Assembly: GCA_017417385.1 (NCBI GenBank)
Contig: JAFPZF010000007.1
Span: forward strand, 62,001-126,000
From: Bacteroidales bacterium
GTDB taxonomy: Bacteria; Bacteroidota; Bacteroidia; Bacteroidales; Marinilabiliaceae
Length of the DNA: 64,000 bases
Direction: 5' to 3'
A model generated the notes under the pieces. The model did not search any database. It was not told the DNA's origin and worked only from the letters and a program-made list of their open reading frames with translations. Of this stretch, positions 1-12,358 are shown in pieces; position 1 is the first letter of the stretch; every line of letters starts with the position of its first letter. A program made the translations under genes and the position numbers.

Positions 1-1
1 G

Positions 2-595
2 CTGACCGTCAAGCAGGCAGAGGGAGAGACATTGTTCTGCCCGCCGATCAGCCACAGGCAGGTAAAAGGCGACTATCATGAGAGCTGGCAGCCGGCGAAG
101 ATGGACAGCAAACTGATAGACCAGGCGAGAGAGATGGCGAAGAAAGTCACCGACGAGCTTGGAGGAGCGGGAATCTTCGGAGTCGAGTTCTTCGTCAGCA
201 AGGACAAAGTAATCTTCTCGGAGCTGTCACCACGTCCGCATGATACAGGCATGGTCACCCTCGGACACACGCAGACCTATTCAGAGTTCGAGTTGCATGC
301 GAGAGCAGTCCTCCACCTACCGATCCCGAAGGTAGAGCTGCTGAGGGCAGGAGCGTCGGCAGTAGTATTGGCGCCTACAGACAGGACAATAGAGAAGCCG
401 GACTACACGGGAGTCTGCGAGGCCTTGAAAGAGGGGAACACAGACGTCAGGATATTCGGTAAGCCGAGGGCTACACCAGGGCGAAGGATGGGCGTCCTAC
501 TCCACTGGGCGGACAGCAAGGATGCCGACGTCGACAAGCTGAAAGACGAGGCAAGAAGAATAGCGGACAAGATAAGCGTAGTGGAGGGAAAGTAG
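2..595 (+). CDS. purT: Formate-dependent phosphoribosylglycinamide formyltransferase (PurT), 3' part
   Basis: This is the C-terminal half of the ATP-grasp enzyme that uses formate and ATP to formylate GAR in purine synthesis. The reading frame is already open at base 2, so the start lies outside the window. The residues FGVEFFV, then SELSPRPHDTGMVT (ATP and metal ligands), then the C-terminal GKPRATPGRRMGV are typical of PurT. About 198 of the usual 390 or so residues are present. The stop is three bases before aroE, so the two genes probably share a transcript. Identity is secure, and only truncation by the window edge is unusual. Confidence 0.93.
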   Translation: MTVKQAEGETLFCPPISHRQVKGDYHESWQPAKMDSKLIDQAREMAKKVTDELGGAGIFGVEFFVSKDKVIFSELSPRPHDTGMVTLGHTQTYSEFELHARAVLHLPIPKVELLRAGASAVVLAPTDRTIEKPDYTGVCEALKEGNTDVRIFGKPRATPGRRMGVLLHWADSKDADVDKLKDEARRIADKISVVEGK

Positions 596-598
596 GGC

Positions 599-3931
<3,333 letters not shown>

Positions 3932-3959
3932 GAAAGATAACAGATTAATCAACACAAAC

Positions 3960-5429
3960 ATGCTTAGAAGAGCAATCAGCACACTGCTACTCGTCGTCGG
4001 AACGGTAGTCGGAATGGGGCAGACCCCGAAGACAGCGACGGTGAAAGGGTATTCGCCAGCACTGAAGGACAACACACAGGTGATATGCTTCGTAAATAAC
4101 GCATCAGCAGCTACGGACTCTGTGCGAGACGGACATTTCACGCTGACAGTCCCAGTAGAGAAGTTAACACAGGCGGACATAGTATTGCGAGGTGAAGGTT
4201 GTTCGCATTATTCATTGGACTTCTACCTGAAACCAGGCATCACAGTGAACATAACAGACACGAACTGTCTGTTTCCATTGTGGAAGGTAGAGAGTCCACT
4301 GCCAGAGCAGAAGACAAGCAACAGCATCAAGGCCTACACACGCGAAACATACACCGAGTTTTTAAAGAGTGGGGATGAAAGAGGGAAAGCAGTGCGTCAT
4401 CAAGAACTATTCAAAGAGGTACTTAAGCAAGAGATAGAAGTAATGGGTACATTGCCAGTAGACTACGCATTAGTCACTGAGCTGGAAGAAGTAGCACGAT
4501 TTGCGAGGAATCAAGACGTATTCCTATACACAGAGCAGCTGAAAGAGCTGGAGAAGAACGTAGCAGCAAGGGCACCGAAAGAGTTTAAGGAAAACCTAGT
4601 GAGAATACATCGAGAAGTATATCCGCCGCAAGTGCTGAAAGTCGGCGAAGAAGCCGTAGATGCAGAGCTCATCGACATACAAGGAGAGAAGCACCACCTA
4701 AGGGAAGTATTCGACGGGAAGAAATACGTACTGCTCGACTTCTGTAGCCTAGGTTGCGGTCCGTGCATAATGTCGGAGTTTGAGATGATCGAAGCGTATA
4801 AAGCGCAAGACAAGCTGGAGATAGTCACCATCAATGTAGACAAAGAGGTAACATGGAAGAAACACGGACAGAACGAGAAAGTAAAGTGGAAGAACTGGAA
4901 CAAGGGGGAGTCTGACGTAGTGTTCAGGTATTGCGACAGGAATGCGACACCATATTACATCCTAATCTCGCCAGACAAGCGAATCATCTGGAAGAAAAGT
5001 GGCAGCTATCCCGGGAGATTCATGGGCATGGTAGATGCGTTGAAAGGGTTGAAGCAGGATAACCGCCACAACTTCTCACTGGTGGTTCGCAAAGTCGAGA
5101 TGAAGTCCGATGCGACAGTTGTACATTTGCGGTATTATGGTCATACGAAGTATTGGTTTACAATCAGTCAAGACACATATCTCTCGGCGAACGGCAAGAA
5201 GTATCACCTGACAAATGCTGAGGGCATATATCTGGATGAGCATACATATCCAAAAGAAAAAGTGACAGATGTAGCGGACGAATATCCAGACTATAGCTAT
5301 ATGAAAGACTTGGGATACATAGACTTCAAGCTTTCATATTCGCCATTCGAGACGAAGCCAAAGAGCTTTGACTGGAAAGAAGGTGACGATGAAAACTCAT
5401 TCGTCATACGCAACATAGAAGTAGAATAG
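3960..5429 (+). CDS. Exported TlpA-like thioredoxin-fold protein
   Basis: A 489-residue secreted protein with an N-terminal signal peptide (residues 1-20 or so, ending near GMGQTP). A beta-rich N-terminal region resembles the DUF4369 domain found ahead of Bacteroidota thioredoxins. The thioredoxin/AhpC-TSA domain has the active-site pair CGPC near residues 266-269. A C-terminal extension of about 110 residues is of unknown fold. It is likely a periplasmic thiol-disulfide oxidoreductase, with unknown partner. The gene uses more A/T-ending codons than ligA. It ends in TAG followed by AGTAGGGGGAG, a variant of the G-rich motif seen throughout the window. Confidence 0.82.
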   Translation: MLRRAISTLLLVVGTVVGMGQTPKTATVKGYSPALKDNTQVICFVNNASAATDSVRDGHFTLTVPVEKLTQADIVLRGEGCSHYSLDFYLKPGITVNITDTNCLFPLWKVESPLPEQKTSNSIKAYTRETYTEFLKSGDERGKAVRHQELFKEVLKQEIEVMGTLPVDYALVTELEEVARFARNQDVFLYTEQLKELEKNVAARAPKEFKENLVRIHREVYPPQVLKVGEEAVDAELIDIQGEKHHLREVFDGKKYVLLDFCSLGCGPCIMSEFEMIEAYKAQDKLEIVTINVDKEVTWKKHGQNEKVKWKNWNKGESDVVFRYCDRNATPYYILISPDKRIIWKKSGSYPGRFMGMVDALKGLKQDNRHNFSLVVRKVEMKSDATVVHLRYYGHTKYWFTISQDTYLSANGKKYHLTNAEGIYLDEHTYPKEKVTDVADEYPDYSYMKDLGYIDFKLSYSPFETKPKSFDWKEGDDENSFVIRNIEVE

Positions 5430-5737
5430 AGTAGGGGGAGAAAGATAGACGAGCGGTCTTAAGGCGCCAGAGTTGAACGGAACCTTAAGGCCGCTTGAAC
5501 GTAGAAGGAAAAGCGAATCAAGACAAACTATACCAAGACTAACCCAAGTCTAACCCAGAGGCGGAGATACAGACATCGAAAGAGGGTAGAGGGGAGAAGC
5601 AAGGAACGGGTATAACAGAGACCGGGGAGGACGTCTGGGATAGAGCCAGAGGAGAGGACAGTTGCAAGAAGGAAAGAAGGGAGGGAAGAAGGAGAGAAAA
5701 ACGGCGGATAAAAAGGGGGAGTAGAGCTATTTTTCTA
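5430..5737. other. Intergenic region with hairpin, repeat and purine-rich tract
   Basis: No gene is visible here. The stretch holds the hairpin at 5451, a degenerate member of the CTAA..AAGRCTAACCC repeat family at about 5527-5560 (two tandem AAGWCTAACCCA units), and a G/A-rich tract on the + strand at about 5570-5720. The pit promoter follows. Confidence 0.6.
5451..5497 (+). terminator. Inverted repeat after the thioredoxin gene
   Basis: AGCGGTCTTAAGG and its near-complement CCTTAAGGCCGCT form a stem with one G-U pair around a loop of about 18 bases. There is no T-run, so it may be a transcript-end stabiliser or weak terminator. It shares CGGTCTTAA with the strong hairpin at 50762. Confidence 0.55.
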
Positions 5738-5767
5738 TTTGTATATCGACAAAAAAAACTACCTTTG
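5738..5767 (+). promoter_or_regulatory. Bacteroidota-type promoter for the phosphate transporter
   Basis: TTTG at 5738-5741 and TACCTTTG at 5760-5767 are separated by 18 bases, matching the -33/-7 pattern of the Bacteroidota primary sigma factor. Transcription would start about 40 bases before the coding start. Confidence 0.75.
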
Positions 5768-5809
5768 TAGAGGAATATCGGATAGAAAACCCGACAAAAA
5801 TTAAATAGA

Positions 5810-8068
5810 TTGGAGACATTATACCTTGGCGTAGTCATCTTCCTTTTTGCGCTCGCCATTCTCGACCTGTCTATCGGCGTCAGCAACGACGCCGTAAACT
5901 TCCTCAACTCGGCAGTCGGCTCACGTGCTGGCTCGTACAAGCTTGTTCTCGCAGTGGCAGCAGTTGGCATCTTTTTAGGGGCATCGTTCAGTAACGGGAT
6001 GATGGACTTGACGCGTCACGGAATCTTTAAGCCCGAGCATTTCACATTTAGCGAGTTAATGAACGTCTTTATGGCGGTCATGGTGGCCGACATAATACTA
6101 CTCGACATATTCAACACACTAGGACTACCGACGTCGACGACAGTATCTCGAGTCTTTGAGCTGCTGGGTGCGTCGTTCATGTTGGCCATCGTAAAGTGGA
6201 TAGCAGCGCCGACGTTGTTACCGCCATCAGAGTACATCAACACAGAGATGGCCTTGACCGTCATATTAGCGATATTTCTCTCGGTAGCAGTAGCATTCAT
6301 CTTCGGTTCGGTCGTACAGTGGGTCACACGACTATTTTTCTCGTTCAACTATCGGCGAAACTTGAAGTGGAAGATAGGCATATTCGGTGGTGCGTGTCTG
6401 ACAGCGATATTGTACTTCATGCTGATCAAGGGAATCTCAGGGATGACGTTTGCGACTCCCGAGCTAAGGGCGTTCGTGGAGGAGTGGACAGGGATGATAG
6501 TTTTGGGTAGTTTTGTAGTCGGTACAATCCTATGCTACATACTGCATGCATTGGGTGTCAACGTCTTGCGTATCATAGTGCTGTTCGGAACGTTGTCTCT
6601 TGCGATGGCATTTGCAGGGAACGACTTAGTGAACTTCATAGGCGTGCCGCTCTCGGGATTCGAGATATACGGATATTTCAGAGATGCGATAGCTACAGGT
6701 GCGGCAGACCCGGTCAATATGAACATGAGTCGATTGAACGATCCGAACAATGCATCGTGGTTGTTCCTGTTCTTATCAGGCGTCATCATGGTCGTCTCTC
6801 TGGTGCGTTCAGAGAAGGCGAAGAACGTTGTGAAGACATCCGTCAGTCTGGCGAGCCAGGATGCGGGTGACGAGATGTTCGGTTCATCTCGGGCGGCACG
6901 TCATATAGTCAGGTCGGCGCGAAACATAGGGGACTGGGTTGACGACCACACGCCCGACAGAGTCAGGAGGTGGATTAACAGTAGACTTGATGCAAACGAC
7001 GCTATACTGCCAGATGGTGCGGCATTCGACTTAGTGCGAGCCGTCATAAACTTAGTGTTAGCAGGATTGCTCGTAGCACTTGGCACGTCATGGAAACTGC
7101 CGTTGTCAACGACATACGTCACGTTCATGGTAGCAATGGGCACCTCGCTTGCAGACAGGGCGTGGGGACGAGAGACGGCAGTCTTCAGGATAACGGGAGT
7201 AATCTCGGTGATAGGTGGATGGCTTGTGACGGCAGGCGTCTCGTTCATATTAGCGGCAATATTCGTCGTAGCGATGCATTTCGGCGGAATATATGTCTCT
7301 GCGGCGATAATAGTATTGTCGATAGTTCTGCTCGTCCACAACAACATCGAGTTCAACAAGAAGGCACGTGCGGAGAAGACAGAGGTCGAGAAAGTATATG
7401 CAGAGATGTGCGTCTCGAAGGACAAGCCACGGACTTGGTTACTACTGAAGAAGTATATAGCGCTCAATGAGGCAGAGTACATGCAATTCTTTGCGACGTG
7501 CTTTGAAGGCATCACGACTGGGTTCATGGAGGAGAACGTCAAGGCGCTCAGGCGTGCGAACAACGAGTTGCCCAAGGAGAAGACAATAATCAAGGCGATA
7601 AGAAGGAAACAGACCATGGGACTGCGGCGGACAGAGCCGCGACTGGCGATAGAGAACAACACATGGCTACACTTGGCATACAACAGCAACCAGCAGATAA
7701 TATACTGTCTGATGCGTATGTGCGAGCCATGTCTCGAACATGTAGATAATAACTTCGCGCCACTTCCTCAGGAGCTAAAGGAGCAGTTTGAGCCACTAAG
7801 GAAAGACGTCATATCACTCTTTGAGAAGAGTTGCACAACAATACAGAACGACAAATACGAGGAGACATCTGACATACGCCAGGAGGGTGACAACGTCAAG
7901 GACAGGATTTCGCAGATGAGAAAGCAGCTCGTCAGTCACATACACGAAGACATGGACAACTACTCCGTCATATACGTCTATCTAAACATGCTTCAGGAGA
8001 CGCAGGAAATGGTATCGAGCCTCAGGCATAACCTTCGTGCGCTTCGCAAGATAGAGCGAGAGGCATAG
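5810..8068 (+). CDS. pit: PiT-family inorganic phosphate transporter with PhoU-like tail
   Basis: An inner-membrane phosphate:cation symporter. The inverted family repeats are visible: GVSNDAVNFLNSAVGS near residue 24 and GNDLVNFIGVPLSG near residue 265, with SWKLPLSTTYVTFMVAMGTS further on. About 12 hydrophobic helices end near residue 515. The last 200 or so residues are helical and PhoU/DUF47-like, an arrangement usual in Bacteroidales (752 residues in all). The start is TTG (METLYLGVVIFLF), which matches the N-terminus of Bacteroides homologues as I recall them. There is no better in-frame ATG. The stop TAG is the first part of a TAGGGTAGGGGG motif. Confidence 0.9.
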   Translation: METLYLGVVIFLFALAILDLSIGVSNDAVNFLNSAVGSRAGSYKLVLAVAAVGIFLGASFSNGMMDLTRHGIFKPEHFTFSELMNVFMAVMVADIILLDIFNTLGLPTSTTVSRVFELLGASFMLAIVKWIAAPTLLPPSEYINTEMALTVILAIFLSVAVAFIFGSVVQWVTRLFFSFNYRRNLKWKIGIFGGACLTAILYFMLIKGISGMTFATPELRAFVEEWTGMIVLGSFVVGTILCYILHALGVNVLRIIVLFGTLSLAMAFAGNDLVNFIGVPLSGFEIYGYFRDAIATGAADPVNMNMSRLNDPNNASWLFLFLSGVIMVVSLVRSEKAKNVVKTSVSLASQDAGDEMFGSSRAARHIVRSARNIGDWVDDHTPDRVRRWINSRLDANDAILPDGAAFDLVRAVINLVLAGLLVALGTSWKLPLSTTYVTFMVAMGTSLADRAWGRETAVFRITGVISVIGGWLVTAGVSFILAAIFVVAMHFGGIYVSAAIIVLSIVLLVHNNIEFNKKARAEKTEVEKVYAEMCVSKDKPRTWLLLKKYIALNEAEYMQFFATCFEGITTGFMEENVKALRRANNELPKEKTIIKAIRRKQTMGLRRTEPRLAIENNTWLHLAYNSNQQIIYCLMRMCEPCLEHVDNNFAPLPQELKEQFEPLRKDVISLFEKSCTTIQNDKYEETSDIRQEGDNVKDRISQMRKQLVSHIHEDMDNYSVIYVYLNMLQETQEMVSSLRHNLRALRKIEREA

Positions 8069-8077
8069 GGTAGGGGG
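8066..8077 (+). repeat. G-rich motif TAGGGTAGGGGG at the pit stop codon
   Basis: The TAG stop codon of pit forms the first three bases of this recurrent motif. The following 240 bases hold no gene. They contain short AAGACAAGGCTAG-type repeats (8183-8250) related to the second intergenic repeat family. Confidence 0.6.
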
Positions 8078-8322
8078 CTATGTCTCTGGGAATAAACAAG
8101 ACACAAAGGCTGTCATACGTGTCAGATATTAAGATAGTTGAGAATTAGGGACTAGAAAGGGAGAGAAGAGAAGTAGATCAAGAGACTAGCCTTTAGCAGT
8201 GAAAACATGCAAGACAAGGCTAGAACAAGGCTATCGTTGGCCTAATAGGGAGAGAATAGAAAGAGACAGAGGACAGGAAAAGCTAAGAAAAGGGAGCTCA
8301 TATAGTTGCAGAGTCGGGAATT

Positions 8323-9168
8323 ATGGCTATATTAGCAGATATGAGTCTGAATATAAATCAACAGAAGAAAGATAAGCGGGAATGGGCGATCATGAACTTG
8401 TTCGTCCAGAGTTGCAGTGCTGTGCCAATAGGAGAGATAGAGAAGAGCGAGAGTCCTGATTTCATAGTAGTCAGCGGTCGGGAGAATGGAAAAGAACGAA
8501 GAATAGGGATAGAATTGACAGAGCTGAAGTATGAGAGGCAGGATACGGGATTCAATATGCGAGCACATGAGGACTACCTAAGCGGACTCATGGAGGAGGC
8601 AGAGACCATATTCAGACGGAGCAGCGACATGACAATAAACGTCGACGTCAGTTTTTCGGACAGCATAGCGCCGCTGATACTTGGAGAGAAAGCTGACGAC
8701 ACGGCGACACTCAGGAAAACAGCATTGGCGGAGACGATAGCCAAGATAGTCCTTGAGAATCTGCCAGAGGCTACAGGGAAGAGCTATTGGGTCGACAGAA
8801 GATACAAGTATGGGGATATGAACTTGCCTCAGCATATAGAGAGGATAAAGATCTCGAATGTATGCGGACGGCTGGACGAGAGCATGTGGAATGCTGGGAT
8901 ATGGACGAGAGTGAAGCCATTGACGATAGAGTCTGTTATGCAGAGGATACGCGACAAGGACACGAAGCTACGTCATTATAACAAGACGTGTGATGAGCAG
9001 TGGCTAGTCATCATACAGAATAGCTTTCTGATGTCGAGTCAGTATGATCCACACGAAGCGTTCAGAGCGTTGAAGCACAGATATCGTTCAAGTTTCAAGC
9101 GCATTTTCGTCTTTGAGAGAAGTGAGGCGAAAGTATACGAGTTGAACATCATCAGGAAGATACGATAG
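8323..9168 (+). CDS. Hypothetical protein, possible PD-(D/E)XK-like fold
   Basis: A 281-residue soluble protein that I do not recognise. After a basic N-terminus come SPDFIVV near residue 44 and RRIGIELTEL near residue 60. This is a D-x(17)-E-x-T layout reminiscent of the PD-(D/E)XK nuclease core, with Thr where Lys is usual. Residues 185-281 contain a basic region and WLVIIQNSF followed by KRIFVFER, which could be further core strands. It stands alone between two intergenic gaps and converges with the downstream minus-strand operon. The start could instead be Met7 (8341). It may be a relic of a defence or repair gene, but the function is open. Confidence 0.7.
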   Translation: MAILADMSLNINQQKKDKREWAIMNLFVQSCSAVPIGEIEKSESPDFIVVSGRENGKERRIGIELTELKYERQDTGFNMRAHEDYLSGLMEEAETIFRRSSDMTINVDVSFSDSIAPLILGEKADDTATLRKTALAETIAKIVLENLPEATGKSYWVDRRYKYGDMNLPQHIERIKISNVCGRLDESMWNAGIWTRVKPLTIESVMQRIRDKDTKLRHYNKTCDEQWLVIIQNSFLMSSQYDPHEAFRALKHRYRSSFKRIFVFERSEAKVYELNIIRKIR

Positions 9169-9309
9169 AGGGGAAAGAAGGAGTTGGAAAAGGGTCGTCA
9201 AAGCCAACACTATAATAATTAGAATTTATATTATGTTAAGTACGGGTGTAAAAACGGGATAGGGGACCGGATGAAGCAATAAAAACGGCTAGGATACAAA
9301 TGAAAGAAA

Positions 9310-10218
9310 CTAGTCCTCGGGAGCATCAGTTAGAGGCACAATGCCCGAATGAAGATTAGCTACGATTTCAGAGACGCTCTTGAACTTGAAAACGAAGCCA
9401 GCTTCTGTGAGACGACGAGGGATAGCCTTACAATTCTGCTGGAGGAGACAGAGGGCACGGCCAGCAAGGAACTTGATAAGGAACTTAGGCATCCTATGCT
9501 GATTCTTGCCGAGGACAGATTCAAAAGCGTCGATCATCTCATTCATCGAAGCCATATTCGGAATAGTCAGATTAAAGATACCTTTAGCCTCTGGATTGTT
9601 AACAATATAGAATATAGCATTGACGGCGTCGTCAGCATGAATCATCGGGAGACATTGGTAACCGTCATCGACACGACCGCCCCAGCCGATACGAGCCAAT
9701 TTTGAGAGGAGAGGATAAGCGCCGCCTTCGTGGCTCATAATATAGCCAGAACGGGCGATAGCAATTCTACCGGAGAAAGACTGACGTTCGATCTTGATAG
9801 CTTCGTCGGTCTCCATACGACCGACCTCAGTCATAAAAGAGTCGCCATAGTCAATAGAATATTCGTCGTGGACCTCGAACTGGTCGTAAACCATAGCGTT
9901 AGAGAGAGTCAGGAATACCTCTGGCTGTTCCTCGCAGTAGCGCAAGGCGACACCGATAGCACGTAGAGCCTCGAGACGACTCTTGTAGATATCAAATTCG
10001 TAGCGTCCCTTCCACTTAGCGACGTAGGGTTCACCGTAGAGGTTGATAACAGCCTTAGTGCTGCTAAGCTTCTTAGCGAGCACAGGAGGAGGAATCCTCA
10101 GGTCGATATTAGTAATCGTCCTAATCTCGACGGAGGAGGCTCTGAGTTTCTTGACGACTTCCTTGCCGAGAGTACTTTCAGCCCCACAAATAGCTATAGG
10201 CTTATCACAAACGCTCAT
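9310..10218 (-). CDS. NAD-dependent epimerase/dehydratase, TIGR01777-like
   Basis: A 302-residue Rossmann-fold protein of the extended SDR class. AVINLYGEPYVAKW near residue 57 and KSRLEALRAI match the TIGR01777/YfcH group, and the C-terminal region is DUF1731-like. The usual N-terminal GGTGFIG is replaced by GAESTLG, which lacks the middle glycine. The catalytic region reads SNAMVYDQ, so the tyrosine may persist but its surroundings are altered. It is the last gene of the operon, and its ATG overlaps the cdaA stop (ATGA). Its substrate is unknown, and it could bind NAD poorly. Confidence 0.8.
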   Translation of the reverse strand: MSVCDKPIAICGAESTLGKEVVKKLRASSVEIRTITNIDLRIPPPVLAKKLSSTKAVINLYGEPYVAKWKGRYEFDIYKSRLEALRAIGVALRYCEEQPEVFLTLSNAMVYDQFEVHDEYSIDYGDSFMTEVGRMETDEAIKIERQSFSGRIAIARSGYIMSHEGGAYPLLSKLARIGWGGRVDDGYQCLPMIHADDAVNAIFYIVNNPEAKGIFNLTIPNMASMNEMIDAFESVLGKNQHRMPKFLIKFLAGRALCLLQQNCKAIPRRLTEAGFVFKFKSVSEIVANLHSGIVPLTDAPED

Positions 10219-10988
10219 ATCCTTTCAAGATAACCTTTCAGTTCAGATGGCGAGAATATCTGGACATATTCGCCTCCTTCAAATATCGTAATAGTCCCGG
10301 TTTCCTCGCTGACGACAATAGCTACGGCATCGCTGACTTCAGAGATCCCCATAGCGCTTCTATGTCGGAGTCCGAAGGATTTGGGGATAGAAGTACTCTT
10401 AGAGACAGGGAGAATACAGCTCGCGGCGAGGATATTCAGTTTATCAATAATCACAGCACCGTCGTGGAGAGGAGTATTCTTGAAGAAAATAGTCTCGAGG
10501 AGGAGGGCGGAGACCTGGGAGTTTATAGGTTCACCGGTAGATATATACTCATTCAAACCGACACTTCTCTGGACGACGATAAGGGCTCCAGTCTTGCCTT
10601 CGGACATATTCTCGCAGGCGACAACCAGATGAGTCACAAAATCCTGAGAGTCAGTCTTATCGTCATCTTTCTGAACAAGCTTGTCGATGCCGAACTTTTT
10701 GAGTATCGTATGCTTAGCGCTAAGCATGACAAGGGAGTTTCTGATTTCCTGCTGGAAGATTACAATGAGAGCGAGGAGACCGATATTGACGAAGCTACTG
10801 AAGACGGCCGAGAGCATATTCATATTGAGAGCTCGGACGACGACCCAGAAGACGAGGAAGGCCAGAATACTAAGGACGATATTAGCTGCCATAGTGCCGC
10901 GTATCATACGATAGACGACAAACATAAGGTAGGCACTGACAATAATGTCAATGACATCTACGAGCCTTATTTCGAGGAATGACAGCAT
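10215..10988 (-). CDS. cdaA: Diadenylate cyclase CdaA (c-di-AMP synthase)
   Basis: Makes the second messenger c-di-AMP from two ATP. The 257-residue protein has three N-terminal membrane helices (residues 8-80), then the DisA_N domain with DGA at 176-178 (LHDGAVII) and the RHR motif at 208-210 (GLRHRSAMG), both needed for catalysis. The length and architecture are those of CdaA. It lies between folP and an epimerase gene rather than next to glmM/cdaR as in Firmicutes. Thirteen bases separate its ATG from the folP stop, and they are filled by the G-rich motif. Confidence 0.95.
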   Translation of the reverse strand: MLSFLEIRLVDVIDIIVSAYLMFVVYRMIRGTMAANIVLSILAFLVFWVVVRALNMNMLSAVFSSFVNIGLLALIVIFQQEIRNSLVMLSAKHTILKKFGIDKLVQKDDDKTDSQDFVTHLVVACENMSEGKTGALIVVQRSVGLNEYISTGEPINSQVSALLLETIFFKNTPLHDGAVIIDKLNILAASCILPVSKSTSIPKSFGLRHRSAMGISEVSDAVAIVVSEETGTITIFEGGEYVQIFSPSELKGYLERI

Positions 10989-10990
10989 AA

Positions 10991-11003
10991 CTCCCCTACC
11001 CTA
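10991..11003 (-). repeat. G-rich motif TAGGGTAGGGGAG at the folP stop codon
   Basis: Read on the minus strand, the folP stop TAG begins the motif, which then fills the gap to the cdaA start. This is an exact copy of the core also found at 31966 and 24999. Confidence 0.65.
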
Positions 11004-11810
11004 GTTAGACTTCAACTTTTCGACAATCGTGATAACCTCCTTACATTCCTTGACGTCGTGGACGCGTAGGATATCAGCGCCTTTCATGACGGCAATAGTA
11101 TTGAGGACAGCAGTCCCGTTGAGGCTTGTAATCGGACTTCCCTCAAGGAGCTTGTATATCATACTCTTACGGGAGATACCGACAAGGACGGGGCAATTAA
11201 AGATCGAGAATTCCTCGAGGTGGTTCATCAGGAAATAGTTGTCTTCGAGAGTCTTGTAGAATCCGAAGCCTGGATCCACGATCACGTCGGAGACTCCCCT
11301 TTCGTGGAGTTCTTGCATTCTGAGCGAGAGAGACCTGCTGACTTCAGGAAAGAGCTGATTGTCAACGTTAGACTGGGCGTAGGTCAGAACGTAGGGGACG
11401 CCAGCAGCAGCTACAACATCGTACATCTCGGAGCTACCACCTGTCACATCGTTGATAATAGCGACACCCATATCGCAGCATCTCTTTGCAACGTTGGGCC
11501 TATAGGTGTCGATAGAAAGAATAGTATTTGGGAAAGACTTCGTAATATGAGGGAGGACGCTAGCGATACGTCTCCATTCCTCCTCTTCGGTAGCTGGGAC
11601 CGAGTCTGGACGAGTAGAGCAAGCACCGATATCGATAATATCAGCACCATTCTCGAGCATCTCGTTGATTTTGCCGAGGATAGCATCCATAGCCGTACCG
11701 AGCCTACTTTCAGCATAGAAAGAGTCTGGGGTGATATTGATGATACCCATTATACGAGGCTTATCGAAGGAGAGTATTTGCCCTCTGCAAACAATAGAAC
11801 GATTACTCAT
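11001..11810 (-). CDS. folP: Dihydropteroate synthase (FolP)
   Basis: Condenses p-aminobenzoate with dihydropterin pyrophosphate in folate synthesis, and is the sulfonamide target. The 269-residue TIM barrel shows IMGIINITPDSFY near residue 20, ADIIDIGACSTRPDS near residue 55, SIDTYRP, IINDVTGGS, IVDPGFGFYKT and VGISRKSMI, all signature pterin- or phosphate-binding segments. Its start overlaps the rsmD stop by four bases, so translation is probably coupled. There is nothing unusual about the protein. Confidence 0.96.
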   Translation of the reverse strand: MSNRSIVCRGQILSFDKPRIMGIINITPDSFYAESRLGTAMDAILGKINEMLENGADIIDIGACSTRPDSVPATEEEEWRRIASVLPHITKSFPNTILSIDTYRPNVAKRCCDMGVAIINDVTGGSSEMYDVVAAAGVPYVLTYAQSNVDNQLFPEVSRSLSLRMQELHERGVSDVIVDPGFGFYKTLEDNYFLMNHLEEFSIFNCPVLVGISRKSMIYKLLEGSPITSLNGTAVLNTIAVMKGADILRVHDVKECKEVITIVEKLKSN

Positions 11811-12358
11811 AAGTCAGCATTTTTAGGTCTAAAGAAAGAGAAATTCACCTTACCGTAGGAGCGAGTCTGCCAGAAGCAAGGGTGGCTATTGAATCGTCCG
11901 GCGGTAGAATGCTCGAGGATAAAGAGCCCGTCGTCAGTCAAAATATCGTTGGACAAAACGAGGTCTGGGATGCTATCCACTTCAGGCAAAGCGTAGGGAG
12001 GATCGGCGAAAATGATGTCGTACTTCACGTCAGTCGAGCGTATGAAGGCGAGAGCGTCGCCCCTGATACATTTGACGAACTGAGCCATACCGAAGTCAGC
12101 CAAGGTCTTGGCGATAAAGCGGAGGCTTCTAGTGTCATGTTCGACGCAAGTCAGATGCTGGCAACCTCTGGAAACAAACTCGTAGGTTATACCGCCCGAG
12201 CCAGCGAAGAGGTCGAGGATAGTACTGTTCTCGAAGTCGACGAAGTTGGCAAGGACGTTGAAAAGGTTTTCCTTGGCGAAATCCGTTGTCGGTCTAGCCG
12301 AGAAGGATTCAGGCGGGCAATAGCGTCGCCCACGAAGAGAGCCGCTGACTATACGCAT
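11807..12358 (-). CDS. rsmD: 16S rRNA (guanine966-N2)-methyltransferase RsmD
   Basis: Methylates G966 of 16S rRNA using SAM. The 183-residue Rossmann methyltransferase has MRIVSGSLRGR at the N-terminus, ARPTTDFAKENLFN, SAM motif I LDLFAGSGG near residue 46, and motif IV FADPPYALP near residue 120. Length and motifs are standard. It overlaps both neighbours (DUF3822 by ten bases, folP by four), which is typical of tight operon packing. Confidence 0.94.
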   Translation of the reverse strand: MRIVSGSLRGRRYCPPESFSARPTTDFAKENLFNVLANFVDFENSTILDLFAGSGGITYEFVSRGCQHLTCVEHDTRSLRFIAKTLADFGMAQFVKCIRGDALAFIRSTDVKYDIIFADPPYALPEVDSIPDLVLSNDILTDDGLFILEHSTAGRFNSHPCFWQTRSYGKVNFSFFRPKNADL

